Source of the DNA: Artemisia argyi
Taxonomy: Eukaryota > Streptophyta > Magnoliopsida > Asterales > Asteraceae
NCBI GenBank assembly: GCA_030686995.1
Contig: CM060680.1
Location: forward strand, 201,301,322 to 201,365,321
Reading direction: 5' to 3'
DNA length: 64,000 bases
Below, piece after piece: positions 11,364 through 23,286 of this stretch. A model generated the notes under the pieces. The model ran no database searches, was not told where the DNA came from, and saw only the letters and a list, made by a program, of their open reading frames with translations. A program made the translations under genes and the position numbers. The number at the start of each line of letters is the position of its first letter. The first letter of the stretch is position 1.

Positions 11364-11944
11364 ATGATTGAGGAATGTTGCCATGGACCAAAGTTCTTGA
11401 GTATTTTCTTGCCTTTGGTACTTGAGCATCTTCATCGTCTTCCTCATCATTTTCTTCCCTTTTTCACCTTCAGCTTCTTCATTGTACTTGTCATAGCCTC
11501 AAGTATTTTGTAATAGATGATAGAAGCTAGTAGAACTCGATTAGGCAAATGTATAGTAACGGTCTTTGTAATCCAGTTGGAACTTTGAATGTAAGTTGTA
11601 ACTTGTTTCTTTGAATGAATGAAAAGTTCTTCTTCATTAATCAACTTTGTATGACCTTCAGTATAATCAACTAATCAGAAGAAACCATGTTCAGCATACT
11701 TGACCACATTCCCTTGAATACAGCTCTTGGTGACTTTCAACATATAACTTACAACATCAGAACTTCTGCAAAACAGACATAAAACATGCAAATACACCAA
11801 ACAAACTTGCAGAAACATTAGTGGGTTAGTGTTAAAAACTCAAAAAGTATACAAATTATACAAATTCTACAAAGTTTACACTCACAATCCTCCCCTGAGG
11901 CATATGCCTCCCCTGAGGCTTATGCCTCCCCTTAAACTTTGCAT
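11364..11944. other. Non-coding spacer between antisense ORF and pol end
   Basis: No coding frame supported. Contains a likely 3' UTR for the plus-strand ORF and, at 11889-11938, three tandem units of a short sequence that on the minus strand reads as AGGGGAGG-type purine tracts separated by cataagcctc or catatgcctc. These sit directly after the pol stop codon. They resemble the multiple polypurine tracts known from Sireviruses, but here they precede ORF3. Confidence 0.5.
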
Positions 11945-13285
11945 TTAAGGGTTAAGCATACCAATATGGACCACCAAATATTGAAACCTTGATCCATCAA
12001 ATGCTTTGGTTAACAAATCTGCCACATTCTCATCTGTGTGAATTTTTACCACTTTAATTAAATGTTTCTCATAAGCATCCTTGATAAAGTGGTGCCTGAT
12101 TTCAATATGTTTGGTTCTATTATGAAAAACTGGATTTTTAACAATGCAAATGGTACTTTGATTGTCAATGAAAATAGTAGTATTCATGAAGTTATACCCA
12201 TAATCCAGCAATTGATTCTGAATCCATAGAACCTGTCCACAACAATTGGTAGCAGCAACATACTCTGCTTCTTTAGTTGAGGTAGCAACAATGGTCTGTT
12301 TCTTGCATTGCCAAGAAATCAGTCTCCTTCCAAGGAATTGGCAACCTCCAGTTGTGGATCTTCTATCCATATTGGCACCAGCATAGTCACTATCACTATA
12401 AGCTGCTAGCTGAAATGGAGATTCTTTGGGATACCAAAGACCTAATTTGGGTTGGCCTTTCAGGTACTTAAAAATCTTTTTAACAGCATTCAAGTGAGAG
12501 GTAAGTGGAGTGACTTGGTGCCTTGAACATGCACTCACAGCAAATGTAATATCAGGTCTAGAAGCAGTCAAATACATCAAAGAACCAATCATTGACCTGT
12601 ATAAATGAACATTCACAGGAAGATCAGGATCAAGATTGTTCTTTGGTTTGGGAGCTTCATAGGGAGTTGTGGCAGTCTTGACATTCTCCATATCAAACTT
12701 TGTCAACATATCCTTTACATACTTCTCCTGATGAATAAAAATACCATCAGGTTTCTGCTGAACCTGTAATCCCAGAAAGAAAGTGAGCTCCCCCATGGCA
12801 CTCATTTGAAATTCTCCCTTCATCAAATCCTCAAACTCTCTACACCATGCTTCTTTTGTGGAACCAAAGATAATATCATCCACATAAACCTGCACAAGAA
12901 TAATATCCCTAGAATCTTTCTTTAGGAATAGAGTCTTGTCAATGGCACCTCTTCTGTAGCCATGCTTCAGCAGAAATGTGGAAAGTCTAGCATACCAAGC
13001 TCTGGGAGCCTGATGAAGTCCATAGAGAGCTTTGACAACTTTGTACACACGCTCAGGATGATCAGGGTCTTCAAATCCCTTGGGTTGAGTCACATAAACC
13101 TCCTCTTCAATCTCACCATATAAGAAAGCACCTTTAACATCCATCTGATAAACCATAAAGCCCATATATGAGGCATAGGCCAAAAATATCCTAATTGCTT
13201 CAACTCTGGCCACTGGTGCAAAGACTTCATCATAGTCAATGCCTTCCTCTTGCCTAAACCCTAGAGCCACTAATCTTGCTTTGTT
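11945..13285 (-). pseudogene. Copia pol, reverse transcriptase and RNase H part
   Basis: A 441-codon open stretch (13270-11945) covers most of reverse transcriptase and all of RNase H. Visible motifs: [41 protein letters not shown], catalytic YVDD in [21 protein letters not shown], then RNase H with [23 protein letters not shown] and HIEIRHHF. It ends IGMLNP. A TAA immediately upstream of the KARLVAL segment (about 13285) replaces a codon usually reading as arginine and separates this from the upstream polyprotein. The catalytic residues are intact, so this domain decayed less than gag. Copies viral-type RNA into DNA in cytoplasmic particles when intact. Confidence 0.93.
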
Positions 13286-14090
13286 TTAAACCACAATCCC
13301 CCTTGCATCTCTTTTATTCTTCAAAATCCATTTTGTCCCAATGGCATATTTACCATCAGGGAGAGGAACCAATATCCAAACCTTCTGATTCTTAAATTGC
13401 AGCATCTCTTCTTGCATTGCTTCAAGCCAACTTGAATCAGCCAGTGCTTGAGGAACACTAGTTGGCTCTATCTGAGAAAGAAAGCATGCAAACAGACAAT
13501 GTTTGAAGTCTGTGTGATTGTCCCTCTTTTGATTGTAGACATAAGAAATGAAAGCAACTTCACCATATTTAGTATTCTTTACAGTGCTTCTTGTTCTAAC
13601 AGGTGCTTGAGGATCACCAATAATCTTATAAAGGGGATGATCATTATGAATCCTCTTTGTTGCTGTAGGGTTAACATCAATTATTGCATCAAGGTTGTTT
13701 ACTGTAGGCCCAAACTCAGTATCATAAGAAGCTGAGTGAAACAGGCCAGGCTTGGACTGATAATTACCAAGATCAGAAGGACTTGGAAATCTTGTAAAGG
13801 GTTTCTCAAAGTCTGTAGAAGCTTCAGTAGAAATGGGAGATTGTGCAGCATGAGTATCAGCAGCTTTGAGCTCATCAGTGGGAATTGGAGTGCCTTCAGT
13901 AGAACTGTCAGCAGCATCCTTGTTTCCACTGACTGCTTGTGCTGATTGTTGAAGGATGGCATCAGTCTCTTGTGCAACCTTTTTACTGAGTCTCTGAGCT
14001 TCCTGTGTAGCAGCATGTTCTTGCTTCTTAAGTCTTGCAAGATCCTCTGCATAATGTGACTCATCATCTTGTTCAGCGGCAGAATGATTC
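13286..14090 (-). pseudogene. Copia pol, integrase-RT linker
   Basis: In the frame that joins integrase to reverse transcriptase, the minus strand encodes a charged linker (QDDESHYAEDLARLKKQ...), a region of Ser/Thr/Pro-rich sequence, and a conserved block around VRTRSTVKNTKYGEVAF and SSWLEAMQEEMLQFKNQKVW leading into the RT start. This is the usual arrangement between copia integrase and RT. A frameshift near 14110-14120 breaks the join with the integrase frame. Confidence 0.7.
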
Positions 14091-14091
14091 C

Positions 14092-15159
14092 CTACAAAAT
14101 GGTTAGGTGGAAAAGAAGGACAACAATGGTATGTTCTTCTGGCTCAGAGTCACATTCTGAGTCAGCATCCATGGAACCTGCAGGGTTAGAAATTGGATCT
14201 TTGGTACCTGCATTCGGATTAGAAGCATGTCTAGTGTATTCCAAATAATCTGTCAAATAATCTAGGTCTAAATACCAAGAATGGCCCTGTCCCTGAGTAT
14301 TAGGCTGATCTTTAAGAAATCTTAGGTTAAGAGTCTCCTCTATCATTTTGGCATTCAGATTATAAACCCTATAGGCCTTGCTATGAGCTGAATAACCCAC
14401 AATATACCCCTCATCAGCTTTCCCATCAAACTTACCCAGTGTATCAGCAGTATTCAAGATGGTCACTTTGCAACCAAAAGGCTTAAGGTAATGAATGTCT
14501 GGAACTTTCCCATTGAGAAGTTCATAAGGTGTCTTGACATGATGTCTAGTGATGGATACCCTGTTCAGGACATAACAAGCAGTACTTACTGCTTCAGTCC
14601 AAAACATAGTAGGTAATTTAGAGTCTGCAAGCATAGATCTTTCTGCCTCAATTAAGGTTCTATTTTTCCTTTCAGCAACCCCATTTTGTTGTGGGGTTCT
14701 TGGAGTACTATAGTCCCTTCTAATCCCCTTAGACTTACAGAAATCTATGAAAACAATATTTTTGAATTATGTCCCATTGTCACACCTAATGCCTTTAACC
14801 TTTTTATTAAGCTGGTTTTCAATTAAAGTGATGAATTCTTTCAAAATAGGAGTTGTTTCATCTTTAGTTTTTAGAAAGAATACCCAGCAAAACCTGCTAT
14901 AATCATCTGTGATAACCAGGCAGAAGTACTTATGATCAATACTTCTGATAGGAGTTGGACCAAAGAGATCCATGTACAGCAACTGAAGAGGTTCTGAGAT
15001 GGTGCTCACAGCTTTTATGGCTTTGTAAGAGGCTCTGTGTTGCTTTCCCTTGTTGCAAGCAATACAATTGTGTTCATTGGTGAAGAGTTTAGAAGGAAGG
15101 CCCTGAACAAGACCAAGTTTAGACAACTTATTGATAGTCTTGTAATTAACATGAGCCAT
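14092..15159 (-). pseudogene. Copia pol, integrase
   Basis: The minus strand shows the HHCC zinc-binding end (MAHVNYK...HNCIACNKGKQHR), then the catalytic core with LYMDLFGPTP, VITDDYSRFCWVFFLK, the second aspartate in RCDNGT, and GVAERKNRTLIEAERSM with the glutamate region, then FWTEAVSTACYVLNR and PYELLNGKVPDIHYLKPFGC. A stop (TAA) directly after RCDNGT, in place of glutamate in the usual GTEF, splits it at about 14766. The product inserts element DNA into chromosomes when intact. Confidence 0.9.
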
Positions 15160-15186
15160 TCTCCTGTGCCACTTGGTAGATTCATC

Positions 15187-15606
15187 CTAGGAAGCTTTGG
15201 CCACCAAACATGTTAGATCACCTTCTGGCTTAACATCATTCAGATTGAATGTGTACAAGTTGAAGGTTCTAGGAACTCTCAGCAAAGCAGTTGTGTCTTC
15301 TGGAAGTTTGAAGTCCTTGGAGAGCACAAGACATTCATCCTCAGAGAAGAAAACCTTATTCTTAGTGTCACAAATTTGTGATACAGAGAACAGATTAAAA
15401 TGCTCCAGTTCCTTCACATAATAAACATTCTCAAAATCTAACACAGGTGTCTTAATAGTTCCTTTCCCAGTAATTTTGCCATCTCCACCACCGAAAGTTA
15501 CAGTTCCTCCTCCTTCTATAGGCACAAAGTCATGCATCTTTTCCTTGTTCCCTGACATACTTCTGGAACAACCACTGTCAACTATCCCTACTTCAGTACT
15601 TTTCAA
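15187..15606 (-). pseudogene. Copia pol, aspartic protease and pre-integrase
   Basis: The catalytic motif is seen in VDSGCSRSMSGN, followed by GTVTFGGGDGKITGKGTI and NVYYVKELEHFNLFSVSQICD, the standard copia protease/pre-integrase run. It is in the same frame as the integrase segment, separated by a TAG at about 15187-15189. Protease cleaves the polyprotein during particle maturation. Confidence 0.88.
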
Positions 15607-15659
15607 AGGATGATCCTACAACAACAACAAAAATATACAAAAGTTAGTACACATTGGAG

Positions 15660-18368
15660 ACTCAAGTCATTTCTGACTTGAGCCTGCCTTGTGGATCCTT
15701 AGAGATAGGCCATGTAGATGTTTTAGATCCACCATTGTTCTTGGGCCTGTAATGCAAATTAGGTCCCTTCTTTGTCCAAGAACAACCTGCTGAGGGCTTC
15801 ACAGCAGTATCCCAATACCCTCCACCATAATACATTGAGTCAAAGTGACTAGGCCAATAACCATTAGAAAATAAAGAACTAGTGGGTCGAACATAAGGTC
15901 TAGTACAGGTTCTTCTCCATGAAGAATGTGGTTCAGCAGAATTGGATTTCTGCTGATGTGGAATAAAAGAGGGTATTTCATTAACATTCTTCCACATTTG
16001 CCTAGGTTTTCTTTGACTAAAACATACACCCATTCTTTGCTCATGAAAAGTACAATCCTTAATCAAATGAGATTTACTTCCACACACAAAACATTTCTTC
16101 TTTTTAGAAGATTTATTCAAACTGAAGGAAGTTCCATAACATGAAAAAGCATTCAAACCACAATGATTAACAGAATTGTTTTTAACAGAACTAGAAATAT
16201 TGTTTTGCAAAGAATTAAAAAACAAGTCTTCAGGAGAAACTGTCTTGGTATCAGCAGGAACTCTAGAAGGCTTGTGGGGAGTCTTGGGTGATGTCTTGGG
16301 TGTGGTCTTGGGGAGGTCTGACTTCTCACTTGAATCACAATTGCCAAATGAAGTAGACCCTTCATCAGAAGACTTGTCACTGTCACAACAAGAGACAAAG
16401 TCAGTAGATTTAATAATAGGGTCTGGCAAGTCACTTGACTTTTTCCATAGAGATGGTGTGATCCATCAAATTCAACAGGTATGGACAGGTCTATAGGCAT
16501 ATGTTCCCCTCTTATAGGTCCAGGGACAGCATTCATTCCCCCTTCCTTAACAAATTTAACAGGTGTTTGATATGCTAAGGCTGGTTGAGGGTCAAAAACA
16601 CTAGACGTATCAGGATAAGTTAACTCTTCAGGATCTATATATTTCTCATATCCTAATGCTTTTCTATACCTAACAGATTCGCGACCATCAATCAATTTAT
16701 TCAAATTAGATGCTCCTTCCTGCCACTTCATACGACCAGCTGTCTCTTGATCTAACTTAACTTGTAATTCTTGTTTTTCCTTTTCTATATCAGATTTCTC
16801 TTTTTTAGTACGTCTTAAATCTATCTTAGCACATTCTAAATCACTTTCCAGAACTCTTATCTTTTCATCATATTTAACTTGATTCTTTTGAAACCAGACC
16901 TTTTGTTTTTCTAAAGTTTTTAAAGCCTTTTTATAGGCCTCAACTTCTATATAACACTCATTGTACTTAGGTTTCAATTCATCATATTCTTGTTTAAGTT
17001 CATTGTATCTTACACTACATCCAAACACACAGTTGTGTACCTGAGAGATTCCCATCAAGGAGACTTGCTCCTTCTTGCCTCTGAAGGTGAGTATGCCAGC
17101 AAATTCACTTGTGTAGAAGTAGAAGCTTCCTCTTCAGCAGGTTCATGTTCAGCCCAATCAATCTGGTGATCCAGAGTCACCAAAGCTTTTGAAGGTGTAG
17201 CCTTAGAAGTCCCAGAATCCAATGGATATGAACCATATCTAACTTCATCACCAGACTTTCTTTCCTTGCATTCTCTTGAAAAATAGCCCACTTGACCACA
17301 AGTGTAGCATTTAACCTTCCTTCTGTCAAACCTTGCTGCCTCACTTCCATTAAAACCAAACTTTCTCCCATACTTAGTTTCAAACCTCTTAATGTTCATA
17401 GAAATCATTGCTAGCTGCCATTTCAAGTGCATCTCCTCCATTTCCAATGGATCCACCTGTTCAAAATCCTTATAAGCAAGAAACTGCTGATGTTCATATT
17501 CAACCACAAATGAATGAACAATATCATCCATTATACTACCGGATTTTGATTTAGGAGCTGATTTTGTCTGGGTTTGAGAAGATGCTCCTGAGGTGTAAGA
17601 ACTTGAGGCTTGATGCACAGGTTTTGTGGTGGTGCTGACAAAGGCTGAATGAGTGGATGGACGAATGGGACTTCTAACATCAGGCTCAAGAGATTTAAGG
17701 ATGTTGTAGAGGTTATCAAAGGAGATCAAGTCCAATCCACCCTTTGTTTTGAGAGCAATGCTGACTTGCAACCAAGATGGTGGCAAAGATCTCAGAAACT
17801 TAGCATTGCAGTCCTCATTATTTGGCCTAGCCTTCAGCTGATTAAGTTGACTTAAGATCCGGTGGAACCTGTCATAGCCTTTGTGGATTCCTTCTTCCTC
17901 AGATATCTGAAACTCTTGAAACTGCTACTTCAGCATTGACTTCTTCAACCTTCTTGATTCATCATTCCCACCAAATCTAGACTTTATTGCCATCCAAATA
18001 TCCTTGGCATCCTCCATGAAGTGGAAGTCACCCATGTGGTCATCTGGTATAGCTTGGAGCAGAATTGTTCTTACTTTATTCTCCCTTTGCACGGCAAGAA
18101 CCTCTTCAGCAGTTTTGGGACCTACAATTGTAACTATCCCATCAGCATCTTTAACATGCTTCTTCAGGCTGTTCCTCTTTCGGACAACCTCCCAAAGATT
18201 CCAGTCAATGTTTGTGATCCATTTCTGCATCTTCATGGACCACAAATCATATTCTTCAGCATTCTTCAAGTATGGAAATTTAGCATTACTGTTGGAGAGG
18301 TTGAGTTATTGGAGAGAAGTGGTGTTTAGGTTCTGGGTTGTATCAACTTCATCGTCTGATCCAGGCAT
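15660..18368 (-). pseudogene. Copia gag of Sirevirus-like element, copy 1
   Basis: The start ATG at 18366-18368 (MPGSDDEVDTTQN) lies about 70 bases after the PBS. Domains in order: UBN2-type capsid region (YDLWSMKMQKWI, AKDIWMAIKSRFGGN), zinc knuckle CYTCGQVGYFSREC (about 17300), a long coiled coil rich in Lys/Glu (about 16700-17010), and a second knuckle CFVCGSKSHLIKDC (about 16095). The first knuckle has tyrosine where the third ligand should be histidine. Stops at 18306-18308 and 17925-17927, a frame change near 17058 and a one-base shift in an A-run near 16440 break it. Long gag with a C-terminal coiled coil is typical of Sireviruses. Structural particle protein, non-functional here. Confidence 0.85.
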
Positions 18369-18438
18369 TTTCTTTGATTGGTTTGGATTTTGTTGGTGTA
18401 AGATTTGTTTTTCTCAGTGTCACAGAGACTCTCTTGAG

Positions 18439-18450
18439 GCTCTGATACCA
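18439..18450 (-). promoter_or_regulatory. Primer binding site, initiator Met tRNA
   Basis: On the minus strand the sequence is TGGTATCAGAGC, the standard complement of the 3' end of plant initiator methionine tRNA. It begins two bases after the LTR end, with gag following. This fixes the orientation and the 5' LTR of the element. Confidence 0.93.
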
Positions 18451-18452
18451 CT

Positions 18453-18931
18453 TGTTAAATCAAAGACCTTGATAGATCTTCTGAGTACTCTAGAATCGTT
18501 AGTTATGTTAATGTAATCACCAACACACTAATAGATAATCTCTGTAACTTGTATTTTAAAGCGGAAACAAACACAAGTTTAATACTAAGAACTGTTAATC
18601 CTCTATGGATCTTTTAATAACAATGAATGTGTTTTCTAAAAACGTAACTCAATACATAATTGTGTGTTCCTTTTATACACAAGGAACCCTAAACCGTTTC
18701 CCAAGAAACGTATATTCTAAAACTTCTAAAAGATATGCATTATCACTTCCTAAATAAACTCATGCATATCCTAACTATATTACATAAAACACGGAAAAAC
18801 TATAGCCGCAGAAACAACTAATGCTGAAACTAGACTTCAGCAGAAACTAAACTATAAGTAGAATCTGTGTCTTCAGCAGAAACCATCAGCAACTTCTTCA
18901 GCAGAATTCTCTCTTAGCAGAATTCCCAACA
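18453..18931 (-). repeat. 5' LTR of copia copy 1
   Basis: 479 bp, minus-strand ends TGTTGGGAATTC...GATTTAACA (TG..CA). A TATA box (gtataaaagg on the minus strand) is at about 18669-18678. The right side abuts the reading frame of another copia RT at 18932, showing insertion into that gene. The cttcagcagaaa word recurs at 18832, 18871 and 18897. No second copy of this LTR was found in the window. Confidence 0.85.
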
Positions 18932-18932
18932 C

Positions 18933-19324
18933 TTATGCCCCCGTAGCTAGACTAGAATCTATTAGGATACTACTTGCCTATACATGCGCCCTAGATTTTA
19001 AGTTATTCCAAATGGACGTGAAAAGTGCATTCCTTAACGGTTTTATCAACGAGGAGGTATATGTGGCACAACCTCCAGGATTCATTGACTTCGCAAAACC
19101 TGATTATGTTTATAAGTTAAAGAAAGCTTTGTATGGACTCAAACAAGCTCCCAAAGCTTGATATGATCGATTAAAAGCTTTCCTTATTAAACATGATTAT
19201 TCCATGGGAATGGTAGATAACAGTCTTTTCACTAAAAGGAAAGACCCAAATCTCATCATTGTCCAAATATATGTTGATGACATTATATTTGGATCAACTT
19301 GTCAAGACATGTGTGATGAATTTG
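18933..19324 (+). pseudogene. Copia copy 2 reverse transcriptase, 5' piece
   Basis: Reading frame begins TYAPVARLES at the LTR junction and shows FQMDVKSAFLNGFINEEVYV, ALYGLKQAPKA and the active site in [14 protein letters not shown] (YVDD intact). A TGA at 19159-19161 replaces the usual tryptophan after QAPKA. It stops at 19324, where the nested LTR begins, and its last bases atttg are duplicated at 31708-31712. Confidence 0.92.
19320..19324. repeat. Target site duplication, left (atttg)
   Basis: Bases atttg directly precede the left LTR of the nested element and recur directly after the right LTR at 31708-31712. Removing one copy plus the insert restores the copia reading frame across the junction, which is strong evidence that both element boundaries are right. 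Confidence 0.93.
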
Positions 19325-22300
19325 TGATGAGTGCTTATTCACTCATCCTTTTTAGACCTTAATTCAGACCAAAAATACCAAATACTAACCAAAAATGCCA
19401 AGAGAATGCATGTTTTTGTATTTGTGTATGTGCAGGTACGGATATGAGAAAAATGAACAAAATCGACACCAAAACCGACAAAAACGAGCACCAGATTGGA
19501 AAAAGGTCAAAAGCCGGAGCCGGGGAAGCAAAATGATCAAAGAGAGTTCATATTATCATTAGAAGTCCTCAGTGATTCATCAAAGTTGCAAAAATAGTCC
19601 CTCGTCAAAGTTTGAAGAGTTTGCAAATTTAGCCCCTGCACTTTCAGGATTTTACAACAATGATCCTTGGGAATAATATCCGAAGAAAAGTCAAACTTGG
19701 TCCTTCATAAATCGAAGAATGACAATTTATGCCCTTGAATTACATTTATGGAGAATTACAGTTTTGACCCTTGAGGTTTGCAAATTTACAACAATGGTCC
19801 TTATTGATTTTACTACTCCTAAATCAAAAAAGTTGTAACCGGATCCACAAACATCCCTTTAACCCATTTCCCCACTCAGCCCATAATAAACTCAAGCCCA
19901 AACACCAATAGCCAAAAGCCCAATCTTTTTACTACAACCCGATCCACCACTTAAAATTACCCAAGTCAACCCTTTCCCACCCACCGGTCAAAGAATTAAT
20001 AAAAATAAAACAAACACCCCCAAAATCATTTTACCCGCCCCCAAACTTACCCCAAACCCAGAAATCTTTACTATTCCTAGAACCCTAATTACCCCACAAC
20101 CAAAATTACCCCACGTTAATATTAATTACCCAATGATTGGGTGTTTCTAGAAGGCTGTGCGTATGTCAGGGGGTCAGTCAGGGGACACGTGGTCCAATAA
20201 GATAGCACACGCAGGATACATCAAGTTACAAAAATCAATCCAAGGGTGGATATGTAATGGAATTTAATCATACGGTTGAGATGAGCTCCAAAGAAACACA
20301 AGTGCACCCGGATTGGTGACCTGACTTCTATTCTCCTCAGCCTATATATACCTCCCTCCTCACTCATGTTGAAGTTGTTAGATTAGGTTTTAAATTTTAG
20401 GAGTAGGAGTAGATAGTTAAGTAGCTTTTATAATTCAGCTTTCCAAATTTGTATTTTCAATTTTCTTAGTTTGTACTCAACTTTAATTTTTGAATAAAAT
20501 TCAGGTTTTACTTAATTCAATTGCAATTTATTTTCAGTGTTTATTTACCTTAATTCTGAGTTCATTTTGCAAAAGCTTATTCTCGTCTGAAAAATTAGTT
20601 GGTTATGAATTTTTATTTTTATAAGGAGTGGTAAACTGTTCCTGGTTAATAGCTTATTGAAATAAGCTCAGCTTATTTTTGGAGAATAGAGGCAGCCATA
20701 AGGTGCGTTTGGCCTGTCTTAGAGACAGGCTGTGTTGGAAACACTTCTCTGTTTGGCTGAGAGGTGGTGTGTAAGTTTTCGAGTTTAATTTTCAAAGCTT
20801 ATTATTGAACTATTTTCATTTGCTTGATTAGAGTTAACTTCAGTTTTAATAGTCTTATTTTAGCTTATTCTAGTTGAATTTATATGATATAAGTAGTTGG
20901 TTTTAGTTTGATAGTTTCATCTCTGTCATTGCATTATATCTGAATTTCTGTTTGCATTTATTACTTGTGTTTTTGTTAAGCCTGTTAGATCTTTATTAAT
21001 GCTGAATTGATGGTTTGTAATTATTCTATGCACTCGTTAGTCTCTGTTTGTTTCTAAACTGCATCATTTTAGTTAATTTGCTTATTATTGTAATTGTTGC
21101 GCGTAGTTGTTCTTAGTTGTTCTAATAGGCTTAGATATAGCATAAGCAACTGAGTTTGATATTTGGAATAGTAGGTTTAAGTTGCAGTCAGGGGTTTTCA
21201 TCTCTATTTTACTATCTGTCTATCCATTTTGAGTTGTGAAGCTGTGGTACTATGTGATCAGTGTTCTGAGTTTTGGTTTGATGCAGTTTGTTGAAAAAGT
21301 TTATCATTCTCTTTAGTGGTAGTATTAGCTGTCATAGTATAATTGCTTGTTTCAGGGGGTGTTTGGGATAATCTGTTTTGAACCTTATAATCAGTAGGGG
21401 TAAGCTTAAATCTCCATAGTTGTGGTGTTATCTGTTAGTTCAGAGTTGTTTGGTTTTGCTGAGGTTTACTAGTGAGTTCCATTGTTCAATTCTCTTAGTT
21501 TAATTTTTCATATCTGTTCATACTATATGGTGTTTGGATCAAGGTAATTCATTGTGAGTTTAGTTGATTTATGGTGAACCTTTGGCACAGGTAGTTTGCT
21601 TAAGGCTTAGTCTAGATAGGATGAACATTAAATCAGTCAGTTCATAGCAAAGTCACATATCACTTAGAATTCCATTTTTACAGGCATATGTGTTAATATG
21701 AATCTGTCATGTTGCATATTTTTAGTTCTAGGGTAGTTGTAAGTTAATCACTCCTTAACCAAACTTAATCTTGCATGTAGGCTCATAATTGATCTGTTGA
21801 AATTGAAATAAGTCAACATAAGTAAGCAATCAAATAGTCAATTCAGCAGGACTGCAGTTTCAAAAGGTGCTGAACCAGGGGAGTTTTAAGGGTCCAAGTT
21901 GGTTTGGAAATCAAAATTTTGTGGTGTTCTTAGATCTCAGTAATATAGGGTAGGATTTTCCTTTCTTAGGTTTCACTCAAGTGCTTAATAGATAGCCTAG
22001 AATAAGCTGCAAATAGTGTGTCTCAGCCTTAGGTTTGATTCCATTTTAAAGGCTGCAAGTGTTTAATTTTGATCAAACTGTGAGTTTATTTGTTCAATTA
22101 AGTTCATTAATACCCAAAGTAGTTGTTTCAGTTGACTTTTGCCATTTGCTTATTCTGTCTTGGCTTATTGCTTTTTATCTTTGCTTGTTAGTGACTGTTT
22201 GTGCTCCTTCTTATGTTTCCATGTGCTTATTGACCTGAGTCTTGCTCATTTAAGCTTATTAAAGTCTAAAAGTCATTTGTCAAAGTTTGGGGTCATTTCT

Positions 22301-23130
22301 GGTCAAAGTGCTTATTAATAAGCACTTTGATTAAGCAGTTTTCAAGCTTTTAAGCACTTTTTCAGCTTATTTTTCTTTCAAAATTTTTTCTCAAGTTTAT
22401 TTTAATATTTTAGAATTTCTGTAATTTTTTCAAATTTTTCTGAGTTCATTTACTATTTTTTTATTTTATTTTCATTTTTAATCAATTTTAAATACATTTT
22501 AATTACTTAAAAATTCAAAAAAATCTGAAAAACCCCAAGAAAAATCCAAAAATATTTTAGAAAATTATTTTCATTTATTTTAGAATTTTAGAAATTTAAT
22601 TTGCATGTTTCCCATTTATTTTGAATTTTTAAATAGATTTAATAGTTTTTAATTCCTAGAAATTACATAAAAAGCCAAAAAAATTAGTTTTTAGTTTTAA
22701 AATTAATTTTTAGTTATTTTATAATTTTCAAAATTTATTTTCTATTTTTCTCACTTTATTTTCATTTTCTTTTAATTTTTAATTAGTTAAATTAGTTTTT
22801 AATTCATAAAAAATTAATAAAAAGTCAAAAAAATATTTTTCTTTTTCTCAAAATTTTCTTTTATCATTTTTAACTTTTGAAAATTATTTCCAAGTCCGTA
22901 GGAGTAGCGTAGCTTAAAAGTCGCGTTTTATTTTGTACGGTTACGTTTGTTTTTACGTTTTAGTTTACGTTTTCGATTCTACGTTACGTTTTTAGTTTAA
23001 TTACTTGAATTACGTGTTTAATTGGTTGTTTGTGTTTCATTTACTATTTCATTAGTGTAATCTCATCTAAATCACTTTTTACCGTTTTCACGACACGTTT
23101 CACGATTCGGGAATTCGAAATTCCATTCAC
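19325..23130 (+). repeat. Left LTR of the nested element
   Basis: Starts TGATGAGTGCTTATTCACTC, identical to 27615 onward. Similarity to the right LTR continues to about 23130 and then stops. The right LTR goes on for about 85 more bases to its CA end, whereas here the sequence passes into the PBS within about 10 bases. A TATA box (tatatata) lies at 20341-20352, then a polyadenylation-like aataaaattcagg near 20492. The remainder is T-rich untranslated sequence. Confidence 0.9.
20341..20352 (+). promoter_or_regulatory. TATA box in left LTR
   Basis: cctatatatacc lies downstream of a GC-richer segment and about 45 bases upstream of a conserved T-rich transcribed region; the same box is present in the right LTR at about 28633-28644. 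Core promoter of the element by motif and position. Confidence 0.65.
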
Positions 23131-23138
23131 CTTCGCTA

Positions 23139-23155
23139 TGGCGCCGCTGCCGGGG
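23139..23155 (+). promoter_or_regulatory. Primer binding site, tRNA-Asp type
   Basis: TGGCGCCGCTGCCGGGG matches the complement of the 3' end of plant tRNA-Asp(GTC) over 17 bases with one mismatch (C for T in the GTTGCC part). This PBS type is common in Tat/Athila Ty3 elements. It lies a few bases after the point where left and right LTR similarity ends. Confidence 0.85.
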
Positions 23156-23235
23156 AAGGTTGAAGTGAATTTTTCGTTTTCGTTTTTCGAAATTATGTTT
23201 TGAAAACCTTCCTTGTATATATTTTCTATATAAAC

Positions 23236-23236
<1 letters not shown>

Positions 23237-23282
<46 letters not shown>
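23237..23282 (+). repeat. Poly-A tract
   Basis: A run of about 46 adenines in the leader of the nested element, between the PBS and the ORF. Length is likely unstable in vivo and unreliable in assembly. Confidence 0.9.

Positions 23283-23286
<4 letters not shown>

Larger units (their letters stand above)
6450..18931 (-). mobile_element. Ty1/copia Sirevirus-like retrotransposon, copy 1 (3' LTR missing)
   Basis: Order along the minus strand: 5' LTR (18931-18453), initiator-Met PBS (18450-18439), gag from 18368 with UBN2-type domain, zinc knuckle and coiled coil, protease, integrase, reverse transcriptase and RNase H (to 11945), then a long extra ORF in env position (10458-6935). Integrase before reverse transcriptase defines Ty1/copia. 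The long gag and the extra downstream ORF fit the Sirevirus lineage. The right end lies inside another copia pol gene at 18932. The left LTR and the matching left target copy are absent, so a deletion removed them. Many stops and frameshifts make it non-functional. Confidence 0.88.

Noticed and set aside
18004..18516. Plus-strand frame of 170 codons across gag and LTR
   Set aside because: Overlaps gag on the opposite strand, spans the PBS and LTR boundary, and has no conserved features.
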